Source: Staphylococcus pragensis
GTDB lineage: Bacteria; Bacillota; Bacilli; Staphylococcales; Staphylococcaceae
Direction of reading: 5' to 3'
Length of the DNA stretch: 64,000 nt
NCBI RefSeq assembly: GCF_004785665.1
Contig: NZ_SRPJ01000005.1
Span: 36,489-100,488 of the forward strand
Under the pieces are notes generated by a model. It searched no databases. It saw nothing but the letters and a program-made list of their open reading frames with translations, and was not told the origin of the DNA. Positions within the stretch are counted from its first letter, which is position 1, and each line of letters opens with the position of its first letter. Shown in pieces: positions 20,975 through 29,764 of the stretch. The position numbers and the translations under genes are program-made.

Positions 20975-23900
20975 AAGTTTATTCAAATACAGAATTTATT
21001 TATAATTATGAACAGTTAATTCCAGTTATTAATAATCAGCATGCATATGTTTCAGAATCAGTTGATGTAAATTATAATTATGATTTTTTTAGAAAAATTA
21101 ACGAAAGAATAAAAACATATTTTTTCATAGAGTTAATAGATGAGAATGGTAACACTTTTTTTACCAAGAATTTAAAAATTAGTATATTACCTTTCGAACA
21201 TTGGTTAGGAACTAATATTTATCCTCAATTAACAGCTTCATATATCGTTCCAAACGATGTAGAAGTAAAAAGAATTGTCTCTGAGGCAGGGAAAAAACTA
21301 GAAGAATGGAAAGGAGATTCTAATTTTTATAGTTACCAATCTAATAACTTAGAAGACGTAAGGTTACAGGTAGCAGCTATATATGCAACATTACAAAAAG
21401 AAAATATTGCTTATAAATATCCACCAGCAAGTTTTGAAAAATTTGGTCAAAAAATAAGATACCCACAAGAAATAATAAAATTTAAAAATGGGACGTGTTT
21501 AGATTTAAGTTTCCTTTTTGCAAGTTGTTTAGAAGCAGTGAATATTAATCCTATAGTGATTTTTATTAAAGGACATGCTTTTATTGGTTTTTGGTTAAAA
21601 AATCAAAATTTGATAGGTTCATATTCAAATGATTACACAGATATTTCTAAAAGAATTTCAGTAGGAACTAAAGAGATAGAAGTGGTCGAGACGACAGCAT
21701 TAGTTAATGGTAAAGATTATTCATTTGAGGAAGCTGTTAAAATAGCTTGTCAAAATCTAGACAATCCTTATAATTTTGAATATATCATTGATATCACCTC
21801 ATGTAGACATATAGGTATTAGTCCAGTTGTTACTACATCAAAAGATAATTATAATTTCAAAATGAATTATAAAGAAAAAGATTATATAACCAATGCTCCA
21901 TCTACAAAAATTGAGAAAATAGAAGAGATTAATTATAAGATAAATCCTAGAGAAAAGACAGATATTTGGAGTAGAAACTTATTAGATCTTACTTTAAGAA
22001 ACTCTTTAATTAATTTTAGAATGAATAAAAGTGCATTACAACTAATGGTTTATGACATTGCTACCTTAGAGGATGAATTATCAACATCAAACAAATTCAC
22101 TATTATTGCTAAACCAGAGAATTTATCTACTACTAATACAAGTGGGTCATTTTTTAAAGCTAATTCAATAGAAAGCCAATATAAAAATTTAATTGATGCT
22201 GATTTCAATGAAGGTAGAATTCGAAGTTTTTTAACTAATTATATGTTAAATAAACAATTAAAGGACTTATATAGAAAAGCAAAATTAGCATTAGAAGAAA
22301 ACGGAGCAAACTCATTATTTTTAGCAATAGGATTTTTAACGTGGAATGACCAAAAAAATATTGATATGAATTATATGGCTCCAATTTTACTATTACCTCT
22401 CTCTATAGAAAGAAAAACTGCAACCAGTAACATTCAATTAGAATTAAGTGAAGACGAACCACAATTAAACGTAACACTAGTAGAATATTTAAAACAGAAA
22501 TTTAATATTGATTTAAGGCATTTAGTAGATTTACCAAGAGATGATAAAGGTATTGATATAAAGAGACTTATAGCTACAATAAGACACGCCATCATGGATA
22601 AAAAAGGGTGGGATGTTGAAGAAATAGCTGTAGTAAGTAATTTTTCATTTAAAAAATTTGTAATGTGGAACGATTTGAAATCAAGAAAAAATGAAATTGT
22701 TTCAAATTCTAATGTAGAAGCTTTAATAACTGGAAATTATAAATCAAATAGAAATATTGAAAATATAGATGCTCAAAAGATTGAGAAAGAAGTGGAACCG
22801 AAGAACTTAAAAGTTGGTAGTTTAGTTGATTCGTCTCAATTAGAGGCAATAAAGGCAAGTGAAGAAAGTAGCTTTGTATTACATGGACCTCCAGGGACAG
22901 GGAAATCTCAAACAATTACTAATATGATAATACATAATGTTAATAGAGGAAAAAAGGTTTTATTTGTAGCTGAGAAAAAAGCCGCTCTTGAAGTTGTAAA
23001 AGATAGATTAACACAATTAGAATTCGAAGATTTTGTATTAGAATTACATTCGAATACTACGAAAAAAAGACAATTTTTAGATAAAATTGAAAAGACGCTT
23101 TCGAAAAACATGAAAAATGATTCGGCAGATATCAAAAGTAAATCAAAAAAATTATTTGAATTAAAAAATAATCTTAGTAAATATGTAGAAGCTTTACATC
23201 AAAAACATAAAAGTGGATTTAGTGTTTATGATTTAATACAAAGATATGAACAATTTGAGGAAGTAAAAAGTATAATTACCATAAAAAAAGACATAGTGAC
23301 AAAACTTACTGCTAATGATATAGGTACTATTAAAGATTTATTAATTTTAATAGACAATAGTATAGATAAATTAAGTTTCAGCTTAGATAATCATCCCCTA
23401 ATACCTTTTAAAATAAATAAATATAGTGTTTCGAAACGTGATAATTTTGAATATTTAATTAATGACTTTGTAGAATCTAGCAATAAAATAGTTGATCAAC
23501 TATCAGAATTGTTTAATGAAAGTAATTTAAATAGTACAAATATGGAGACATTAGTCTCTTATAAGAAAATAATAAACATGATAGAAAAATATAAAGGTTC
23601 AATGACACTAAATAAAATGATAATAGAACCTAAAAGTATTTCGTTAAAGACAGTTTTTGAGTTTGCGTCTAGTGTTCTTACTAAATATATTGAGTTGAAA
23701 GATAAAATTAATAATAAATATTCAGCTGAAACCTTAAATATAAAAGTTAGTGATTTATTAACTGATTATAGAGAAATTAAAGATTCAAAAAGTTTTTTTA
23801 AGAATAAAAAAATAAAAAATTTAATAGATCTTTTAAATAATGAATTACGTGAATATAGAACTTTGGATGAAGAAGAATTTATTAATGATTTAAAAGAAAT

Positions 23901-25950
23901 TCAAGAATTTCAAGAAATGCGTAAAACACTTCAAAAAAGGAATGAAAATTTCTTAGAATCATTTGGAGAAGCGTGGAAAGGTAGATTAACTGACTTAGAT
24001 AATCTTAGATATCTAGTTGATTTTATAGAAAAAAATAATATAACAGAGCTTGAAAAATCTAAACAAAATCAAATAAACGAAATATTAAAATTAAAAATTA
24101 GTGATTATGATAAATTTAAAGACTTAAAAGAAAGAATAGATTCGTTTGAAAAAAACATTGATTCATTGAAAAATGATTATAATATTGATGAACTATATTT
24201 ACTTACTCTATCTATAGAAGACTTAAACAATATAGCTAATTATTGGAAAAAAGGTATAAATGATTTAAAAACATGGGCAGTATTAAATGAAAACTTTATA
24301 AAACTAGAAAAAATTTTACAAACTAATATAAAAGATAATTTTATTAAATTACAAAGTGAATTTAGCATAGAAAAACAGTTAATGAAAACTTTAGTAGAGC
24401 AATTTATTAGTTATTATTTTTCAACAAATGAAACTTTAGATTCATTTAATGGATTTGATTTGAAAGAAAAAGTCAAACTATTACAAGAAAAAGTTAAAGA
24501 ATTCAATGATTTAAGTATTATAGATACAAAAAATCAGATGAGTTTGAACTTGGAAACAAAAAGAGCAAAAGAGATATATGAAAATGATTTTTTATCCTTA
24601 CAAAAAGCTATACGCAGTAAGGGAAGAGGTCAGTCAATTAGAACTATATTCAATCAGACAGCTAATGTTATTCAAGATATATTTCCTGTAATGTTAATGA
24701 GTCCTTTATCAACAGCACAATATATTGACCCTAACTTTCCGAAATTTGATTTAATTATTTTTGATGAAGCTTCTCAAATACCAACGGATATATCTGTAGG
24801 TGCTATATCCAGAGCTAAAAATTGTATTGTTGTAGGCGATCCTAAACAAATGCCTCCAACTAATTTCTTTGGTTCTAACAATATCGATGAAAATAATATT
24901 GAACTGGAAGATTTAGAAAGTTTATTAGATGACTGTTTGGCTGCTAACTTTCCTGAAAAGTATCTGAAGTGGCATTATAGATCAAATCATGAAAGTTTAA
25001 TTCATTTTAGTAATAGAACGTATTACAACAGTAATCTATTAACCTACCCTTCGTCGACTAAATTAGACTCACAAGTCAGTTTTAAAAATATTAATGGTAT
25101 ATATAGAAGAGGTAATGGAAGAATAAATGAAGAAGAAGCAAACTATATTGTTAATTTACTTATTAATCACTTAAAAAGTGAAAGTAAGGATAGTATAGGA
25201 GTTGTTACTTTTAATAGTCAACAACAAAATTTAATTGAAAATTTATTAGAAGAAAAATTAATAGAAAATACAGATTTAGATGAAAAAAATATTAATAGTA
25301 AAGAAAGTATATTTGTTAAAAATCTTGAAAATGTTCAAGGTGATGAAAGAGATATTATAATATTTTCAACTACTTTTGGTCCTGATGAAGAAGGAAAAAT
25401 GACTATGAATTTTGGACCACTTAATAATGAAGGTGGATGGAGAAGGTTAAATGTAGCTGTAACGCGAGCACGAAAGGAAATGTTAGTTATTTCTTCATTC
25501 GAACCAGAAGATATAGATTTAAATCGAACGAAAGCAGAAGGGGTAAAAAGTTTAAAAGGCTTTTTAGAATATGCACGGAATTATAGAATACTCCCACCTG
25601 TTAATAGAAATATAGTTAGAGAATCAAATAGTATTATCACTACTTTGCAAAATGAATTAGAAGAAAAAGGTTACAGTAGTCAAATTAATATAGGAAATTC
25701 TGAATTTAAAATAGATATAGGAATTTTAAACCCCAAAAATAATAATCAATTTATACTTGGAATATTGATAGATGGTGAAAATTATTATAATTCAAAAACT
25801 TCAATTGATAGAAACATTATACAACCTAGTATGCTTAAAAGCTTAGGCTGGAATATTGAAAATATTTGGTCTATAGATTGGTACGAAAATAAAAAGCAAG
25901 AGATTCAAAAAATAATAAATAAATTAAAAAAATTAGAGGAGGAAATTTAA
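20971..25950 (+). CDS. DUF4011 - superfamily 1 helicase - Vsr-like nuclease
   Basis: This very large protein (1659 residues from TTG 20971) has a transglutaminase-like segment (NGTCLDLSFLFASCLEA near 173, then GHAF), a DUF4011 region (about 330-620) and a split SF1 helicase: Walker A HGPPGTGKSQT near 638, a long coiled-coil insert (about 700-1190), Walker B LIIFDEASQIP near 1260, VVGDPKQMPP, WHYRSNHESL, VQGDERDIIIFS and RRLNVAVTRARKEM near 1490. The C terminus (KIDIGIL near 1580, DGENYY, LGWNIENIWSIDWYEN near 1625) fits the MTES_1575/Vsr-type endonuclease fold. Proteins of this architecture occur in defence islands, so an anti-phage role is likely but inferred. The true start is probably GTG 20819, lost by a frameshift. 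The gene is extremely AT-rich. Confidence 0.88.
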   Translation: MKVYSNTEFIYNYEQLIPVINNQHAYVSESVDVNYNYDFFRKINERIKTYFFIELIDENGNTFFTKNLKISILPFEHWLGTNIYPQLTASYIVPNDVEVKRIVSEAGKKLEEWKGDSNFYSYQSNNLEDVRLQVAAIYATLQKENIAYKYPPASFEKFGQKIRYPQEIIKFKNGTCLDLSFLFASCLEAVNINPIVIFIKGHAFIGFWLKNQNLIGSYSNDYTDISKRISVGTKEIEVVETTALVNGKDYSFEEAVKIACQNLDNPYNFEYIIDITSCRHIGISPVVTTSKDNYNFKMNYKEKDYITNAPSTKIEKIEEINYKINPREKTDIWSRNLLDLTLRNSLINFRMNKSALQLMVYDIATLEDELSTSNKFTIIAKPENLSTTNTSGSFFKANSIESQYKNLIDADFNEGRIRSFLTNYMLNKQLKDLYRKAKLALEENGANSLFLAIGFLTWNDQKNIDMNYMAPILLLPLSIERKTATSNIQLELSEDEPQLNVTLVEYLKQKFNIDLRHLVDLPRDDKGIDIKRLIATIRHAIMDKKGWDVEEIAVVSNFSFKKFVMWNDLKSRKNEIVSNSNVEALITGNYKSNRNIENIDAQKIEKEVEPKNLKVGSLVDSSQLEAIKASEESSFVLHGPPGTGKSQTITNMIIHNVNRGKKVLFVAEKKAALEVVKDRLTQLEFEDFVLELHSNTTKKRQFLDKIEKTLSKNMKNDSADIKSKSKKLFELKNNLSKYVEALHQKHKSGFSVYDLIQRYEQFEEVKSIITIKKDIVTKLTANDIGTIKDLLILIDNSIDKLSFSLDNHPLIPFKINKYSVSKRDNFEYLINDFVESSNKIVDQLSELFNESNLNSTNMETLVSYKKIINMIEKYKGSMTLNKMIIEPKSISLKTVFEFASSVLTKYIELKDKINNKYSAETLNIKVSDLLTDYREIKDSKSFFKNKKIKNLIDLLNNELREYRTLDEEEFINDLKEIQEFQEMRKTLQKRNENFLESFGEAWKGRLTDLDNLRYLVDFIEKNNITELEKSKQNQINEILKLKISDYDKFKDLKERIDSFEKNIDSLKNDYNIDELYLLTLSIEDLNNIANYWKKGINDLKTWAVLNENFIKLEKILQTNIKDNFIKLQSEFSIEKQLMKTLVEQFISYYFSTNETLDSFNGFDLKEKVKLLQEKVKEFNDLSIIDTKNQMSLNLETKRAKEIYENDFLSLQKAIRSKGRGQSIRTIFNQTANVIQDIFPVMLMSPLSTAQYIDPNFPKFDLIIFDEASQIPTDISVGAISRAKNCIVVGDPKQMPPTNFFGSNNIDENNIELEDLESLLDDCLAANFPEKYLKWHYRSNHESLIHFSNRTYYNSNLLTYPSSTKLDSQVSFKNINGIYRRGNGRINEEEANYIVNLLINHLKSESKDSIGVVTFNSQQQNLIENLLEEKLIENTDLDEKNINSKESIFVKNLENVQGDERDIIIFSTTFGPDEEGKMTMNFGPLNNEGGWRRLNVAVTRARKEMLVISSFEPEDIDLNRTKAEGVKSLKGFLEYARNYRILPPVNRNIVRESNSIITTLQNELEEKGYSSQINIGNSEFKIDIGILNPKNNNQFILGILIDGENYYNSKTSIDRNIIQPSMLKSLGWNIENIWSIDWYENKKQEIQKIINKLKKLEEEI

Positions 25951-26439
25951 TTGAAGAGAACAATTGAAAAAAGTTTGATATGGACAGGAATAGCTATACA
26001 TATCATAGGACTTTTATTAGTGACCATTGGTATTATAGGAATGTATACTGCACCAAATGGCTCTAAAACAGATAATACGATAATAATAATAACATATATA
26101 CTTACTATTATATTTTTGATAATAGCAATAATAGTAGTTACTAGAATAATTAATGATAATAAACTAGCAGGTATATTATTAATTGTTATAGGCGTCTTAG
26201 TTTTAATTCCAAATTTTATTAGTGCTATTTTATGGTTGATTGCGGGTATTATGTTATTAACTAGAAAACCTAAAAATAATAAATATGGTATCAATAATAG
26301 AAATAAATATCAAGATGGAAAGAAAGAAAGTAAAGGAAAAAATGTGATAAGTAATGATCCCTTTGAAAAAAAAGGTTCAAATTCTAATCCAGAGAATAAA
26401 TTAAAAAAAGAAGATGTAGAAGATCCATTTAAGTATTAA
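25951..26439 (+). CDS. DUF4064-like small membrane protein coupled to the helicase
   Basis: TTG 25951 directly follows the helicase stop, with GAGGAGG in the last helicase codons as ribosome binding site, so the two are translationally coupled. The 162-residue product has four membrane segments (about 9-31, 44-66, 72-88 and 90-107) in the arrangement of DUF4064 proteins, then a charged, probably cytoplasmic tail containing the repeated word DPFEKK/DPFKY. Its function is unknown. The tight coupling suggests it acts with the helicase-nuclease, perhaps as a membrane anchor or effector; that is inference. Confidence 0.75.
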   Translation: MKRTIEKSLIWTGIAIHIIGLLLVTIGIIGMYTAPNGSKTDNTIIIITYILTIIFLIIAIIVVTRIINDNKLAGILLIVIGVLVLIPNFISAILWLIAGIMLLTRKPKNNKYGINNRNKYQDGKKESKGKNVISNDPFEKKGSNSNPENKLKKEDVEDPFKY

Positions 26440-26510
26440 TTTACTCTAAAAATAAAGATAAATAATATTTGCAATAAATAAAGGTTATAAAGTGTTTGAA
26501 CATGTACAAA

Positions 26511-26552
26511 GGCAATTTCTATTGAATTAATATAGAAATTGCCTTTTTTATA
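26511..26552. terminator. Terminator after the DUF4064 gene
   Basis: GGCAATTTCTAT pairs with ATAGAAATTGCC and is followed by six T. Confidence 0.85.
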
Positions 26553-26571
26553 AATTTTTTGATTATTTTCA

Positions 26572-26700
26572 GCTAGTTAAGTCGCTACTTTTCGTATATT
26601 GAGTGCCACTAATACAAATCCAAATTTTCTTTTAATTTTATTTATTCCTCTAACGGATATTCGAATGAAACCCGTTCTAGTAATTTAGGTTTGAACCCAC
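26572..26700 (-). pseudogene. IS1182-family transposase 3' remnant
   Basis: On the minus strand this reads TGFIRISVRGINKIKRKFGF and then VLVALNIRKVAT. This resembles the conserved C-terminal end of IS1182/IS1272-type transposases (RG...N...FG...A.N..K). The rest of the gene is missing. A matching remnant lies at 49490-49600. Confidence 0.55.
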
Positions 26701-26729
26701 CTAAGTGAATATATGAGTTATTTTTTATG

Positions 26730-27227
26730 CTACAAAATATATTCAGATTTCAATAATGACATAAAATAGGCATCTTTATATTTACCTTTAGTGTAGAATT
26801 GCTCTTTGAGTAATCCTTCTGTTTTAAATCCTTGTGACTCGTATATATGAATTGCTTTTTTGTTATCTGTATCAACATATAGATAAATTTTGTGCATGTT
26901 TAATATATCGAATACATAAACTATCGCTTTTTCGAATGCGAATTTTGCATAACCTTTACCACTGAACTCAGGTTTAATAATTATTTGTATTTCACAATTA
27001 CGATGGATGTAATTAATTTCTACTAATTCAACAATACCTACGATTTGATTTTCATCTTCAACGATAAAACGTCTTTCCGATTCATCTAATAAATGCTTAT
27101 CAAATAAATACTGAAGTTCCGTTAAGGATTCATAAGGTTCTTCAAACCAATAAGCCATAATAGAATATTCATTATTTAATTCATGAACAAAAAGTAAATC
27201 ACTATACTCTAATGCTCTTAGTTTCAT
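26730..27227 (-). CDS. speG: Spermidine N-acetyltransferase SpeG, copy 1
   Basis: This 165-residue GNAT protein, with the acetyl-CoA loop KPEFSGKGYAKFAFEKA (about 88-104) and MHKIYLYVDTDNKKAIHIYE motif, is nearly identical to the SpeG I recall from the arginine catabolic mobile element of S. aureus USA300. It acetylates spermidine and spermine and so protects against host polyamines. GGGAGTGG precedes ATG 27227. It stands alone, flanked by terminators on both sides. The second copy (49637-50134) differs at only four residues. Confidence 0.9.
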   Translation of the reverse strand: MKLRALEYSDLLFVHELNNEYSIMAYWFEEPYESLTELQYLFDKHLLDESERRFIVEDENQIVGIVELVEINYIHRNCEIQIIIKPEFSGKGYAKFAFEKAIVYVFDILNMHKIYLYVDTDNKKAIHIYESQGFKTEGLLKEQFYTKGKYKDAYFMSLLKSEYIL

Positions 27228-27446
27228 AATTCCACTCCCAAGATTTTCTCATATATGTGCATTATAAATATAAATAACGAATAAGTCATCATTCACTGTG
27301 AACACTTTATTTTAACAATTCATCACATATTAATTCTCATTTTCTTGTTATTCTCGATTTATTACTCTTACTATGAAACCTATAAAATTCTCACATTTGA
27401 TTGTATTAAGAATAAATATATCAATAGTAACAATAAAAAAATAAAT

Positions 27447-27490
27447 AATAAAGCATCCTTCACCGTAAAAGTGAAGGATGCTTTATTTTT
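27447..27490. terminator. Bidirectional terminator upstream of speG copy 1
   Basis: AAGCATCCTTCAC pairs with GTGAAGGATGCTT, flanked by A and T runs, and separates speG from the SCC-core gene cluster. Confidence 0.85.
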
Positions 27491-27509
27491 ATTGTAAGTA
27501 GTATGATAT

Positions 27510-27731
27510 TCATTTTGATAAATATTGATTAATTATAACATGAAAATTACTATTTAAAATAGTTGTTATAGAGTCATCATTCATAAAATCAGCATAGATT
27601 TTATCCAATATTTCTTCATCTTCAATTGCTGTGAAATGATATACTAGCCCTTTTACTATTGATACATAATTATGCTTTGCTAAGAGGTTACCAACTGTTC
27701 GCCAGTCTGACTGTATAGTTTCATGGTTCAT
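27510..27731 (-). CDS. Small SCC-associated hypothetical protein
   Basis: The 73-residue acidic protein (MNHETIQSDWRTVGNLLAKH...) starts at ATG 27731 behind AAAAGGAGGA (27735-27745); a longer frame from 27761 lacks that support. It closes a minus-strand cluster of short genes that in SCC elements usually follows ccrAB. No domain is recognised. The last bases are also present, mutated and without a gene, at the end of repeat copy B (about 50410-50455). Confidence 0.75.
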   Translation of the reverse strand: MNHETIQSDWRTVGNLLAKHNYVSIVKGLVYHFTAIEDEEILDKIYADFMNDDSITTILNSNFHVIINQYLSK

Positions 27732-27745
27732 AGATAATCCTCCTT

Positions 27746-28249
27746 TTATTTTAATGTCCATTTTTGACGTGCTTTAGGGTTAAGTGGATGCATGATTTCA
27801 TTTGTTTCTGGGTTTATGAGCTTTTTTACTTTCTTTTTATGAGGTTTTAACATTTCCATCACTTGTTCAACACGTTCGATAACAACTGGTCGCTTCGCAT
27901 AGGCTCCATAAGCTAGAATCACTGTGTCACTTTCACTTATCGCTTTCATCAAGTGAATATCAGTGTGCTCATCATATGGATTTTTGATGTGTTTGAGATT
28001 TTCTGGACTTTTAATATTAGAGAATAGATTTACAAGATATACAGCGCCATATTGTTTAGAATTAGCTAATTGGTTGAGGATAAGAACAGTTGTGAGATCG
28101 AGTGATAATACACCATCTAAATGAGGATACATCGTTATCACTGTACAAGCGGGTTTCTTTTCATCCCATGTTTTCTTGAGTAAGTAGCGGTGTTTTTTAT
28201 CACTACTGAATATAGCTTCTGTGTGTATTGTACTTTTAATTGTATTCAT
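27746..28249 (-). CDS. DUF1643 domain protein of the SCC core
   Basis: The 167-residue protein has the DUF1643 features: RYLLKKTWDEKKPACTVITM near residue 22, a central LVNLFSNIKSPENLK segment near 95 and ILAYGAYA near 130. Genes of this family are conserved next to the ccr recombinase genes in staphylococcal cassettes; their function is not established. AGGAAGTGATG precedes ATG 28249. It follows the DUF960 gene by 15 bases, in one probable operon. Confidence 0.85.
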   Translation of the reverse strand: MNTIKSTIHTEAIFSSDKKHRYLLKKTWDEKKPACTVITMYPHLDGVLSLDLTTVLILNQLANSKQYGAVYLVNLFSNIKSPENLKHIKNPYDEHTDIHLMKAISESDTVILAYGAYAKRPVVIERVEQVMEMLKPHKKKVKKLINPETNEIMHPLNPKARQKWTLK

Positions 28250-28264
28250 ATATCATCACTTCCT

Positions 28265-28576
28265 TTAGTATTCTTCTGGTAAAAGCATCACATAATAAAA
28301 AACGTCTACATCATCTTCTCGGATGACGTAGACTTTCTTAGGTAATGCATTTTGATTTTTTACATAGTTTGTATAGTGATATTCCAATTTGTATGCAGGT
28401 TGTTCTTGTTCATGTGTGATTGAGAGTATATTCTCATCTTCTTGCAGTTTAAAAATGTGTAGGTAATCTGTCTGAGGTTGATTGTCCCGTTCTTTTACCA
28501 TGTTCCAAAGTAAGATTTGAAGGTCTAGAGATAAGTGTTCACTAATGCCTCTTGTGATATATCGATTGATTTGCAT
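28265..28576 (-). CDS. DUF960 domain protein of the SCC core
   Basis: The product has 103 residues, starting MQINRYITRGISEHLSL at ATG 28576, which has GGAGGAAAATAGT just upstream; the in-frame ATG 28591 overlaps that ribosome binding site. Its DUF960 signature is the start plus QILLWNMV and the C-terminal DVDVFYYVMLLPEEY. It is a conserved small SCC protein of unknown function, placed between a 30-residue peptide gene and DUF1643. Confidence 0.85.
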   Translation of the reverse strand: MQINRYITRGISEHLSLDLQILLWNMVKERDNQPQTDYLHIFKLQEDENILSITHEQEQPAYKLEYHYTNYVKNQNALPKKVYVIREDDVDVFYYVMLLPEEY

Positions 28577-28577
28577 A

Positions 28578-28670
28578 CTATTTTCCTCCATTTTGCTTTT
28601 CTTTCATGATGTCAATCACTTCGTTAATGACTGTAACAGATATTTGTGCGACTTTGATCCAATTATTCAT
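28578..28670 (-). CDS. 30-residue SCC peptide
   Basis: ATG 28670 opens a short frame (MNNWIKVAQISVTVINEVID, then MKEKQNGGK) ending at 28578. The start overlaps the stop of the upstream gene (ATGAATAA), and the GGAGG near its end serves the DUF960 gene two bases beyond. The tight overlap on both sides supports translation. The peptide is amphipathic with a basic tail. Its function is unknown. Confidence 0.65.
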   Translation of the reverse strand: MNNWIKVAQISVTVINEVIDIMKEKQNGGK

Positions 28671-29013
28671 GGTCATTCCCTCCTTCTCTTAGTAAATGGC
28701 GTTCATCGATAATCGTATTTTTAGTATCTGTAAGGTACAGAAAGTCCATATCAAAATGATCCAAATAACCAATGCTGATGAGTTGGTCATTGGCGTACAT
28801 AAGAAATGGATAGATACTTAGCTCATGTAGCTCATCATTGTAGTAGGTATAAGTTTCAAGTGTGAGATGCGCAAGTGAAGTATGGTTTACAAAGCGAGTA
28901 GGAAGTATATTTTCTGCTGCTTCTTCTAACGCTTCACATTCCCATGTTTCGTTGTTAGATAGTTGGAATAGACGAGTTATATATTGTTTGAGTTCTTGAG
29001 TGATTGTTTCCAT
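28663..29013 (-). CDS. SCC-core hypothetical protein, 116 residues
   Basis: This acidic 116-residue protein (METITQELKQYITRLFQLSN...) is the first gene of the short minus-strand cluster, with AGGAGGCAATG before ATG 29013. In SCC elements such a protein lies directly downstream of ccrB. Here no ccr gene precedes it, only about 500 bases of non-coding DNA, so the cluster seems to be a survivor of a lost recombinase module. No domain is recognised. Confidence 0.75.
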   Translation of the reverse strand: METITQELKQYITRLFQLSNNETWECEALEEAAENILPTRFVNHTSLAHLTLETYTYYNDELHELSIYPFLMYANDQLISIGYLDHFDMDFLYLTDTKNTIIDERHLLREGGNDHE

Positions 29014-29499
29014 ATCATTGCCTCCTAGATAGTGTGATAGTGATGTAGTTGATGTACATCATTGAGATAATATATATTTGATTTGTCATTTATTACGAAT
29101 CCCGGTGGGGATAAGAGAAAATTCCGATCAAAAACCCGTGATAAACGTTGGTGTAACAAGGAAATTCCGGAATCCCACTCATTTTGACGAACAATCAACT
29201 CATTATTTATAAGTATTGATGATAGGGTTGGGTTTCTACTTCCTTATATATTATTTATTTATAAAGAATAACGGGATTTTAGGATTGTGCTTGCACAATC
29301 CTTCTGCTTCTTCGAGTAAGCAAATCCCATTCATTTCCCGGTAAAAAATCATTGTGGGATGTTCTTTAGCAATTTCAATATAAGCTTCGTGTAGTAGTAG
29401 ATAGATGATGTCAATTCGCTATCTCATTAGATAAGTGTTATTGAAATTGATAAAGAGAATTCTTAAGCATAGTTAGAAATACTACAGAAAGAAAAAACG
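29014..29499. other. Non-coding gap where ccr genes would be expected
   Basis: No reading frame here resembles CcrA, CcrB or CcrC. The stretch has a perfect palindrome GGATTGTGCTTGCACAATCC at 29283-29302 and patches of higher GC near 29100-29170. Confidence 0.5.
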
Positions 29500-29524
29500 A
29501 AGTGCTTGAGGGCACTTCGTTAAT
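29500..29524. terminator. Terminator-like hairpin
   Basis: AACGAAGTGC and GCACTTCGTT form a stem downstream of the 31-residue minus-strand frame. A similar GAAGTG...CACTTC stem recurs at 29741-29763. Confidence 0.6.
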
Positions 29525-29540
29525 ATTACAATTGGTATTA

Positions 29541-29636
29541 TTAATCTTCTTCACTAGAGTCGATATCATCATCTGAATATACAGGTTTAGGACTACCTAT
29601 ATCTCCGCTTTTATTTTTTATTATTTTAGTTAACAT
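29541..29636 (-). CDS. Possible 31-residue acidic peptide
   Basis: The frame from ATG 29636 encodes MLTKIIKNKSGDIGSPKPVY and an acidic tail SDDDIDSSEED, and is followed by a hairpin terminator. I see no clear ribosome binding site. It may equally be the tail of a decayed larger gene. No family is recognised. Confidence 0.3.
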   Translation of the reverse strand: MLTKIIKNKSGDIGSPKPVYSDDDIDSSEED

Positions 29637-29764
29637 CTATACTAATTTTCACATAAAATTGGTATGCCATAGAATTTAAATAAGAAAATGTATAAGTATA
29701 TGGAGAAATAGTTAGAAAAAATACTTGAGGAAAAATAAAATGAAGTGCTAAAAAACACTTCGTA

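Larger units (their letters stand above)
26505..27545 (+). repeat. 1-kb direct repeat, copy A (contains speG)
   Basis: About 1,040 bases, from the terminator hairpin at 26511 through the IS1182-like remnant, speG, its leader and the terminator at 27447 into the end of the next small gene, recur in the same orientation at 49405-50455. The copies are nearly identical over speG and more diverged at the ends. Confidence 0.8.

Noticed and set aside
25947..26294. Minus-strand 115-residue frame
   Set aside because: It is the mirror of the DUF4064-like gene; hydrophobic genes often give open antisense frames.
29014..29640. Remnant of ccrA or ccrB
   Set aside because: Six-frame reading shows no serine-recombinase motif; only the downstream SCC-core genes remain.
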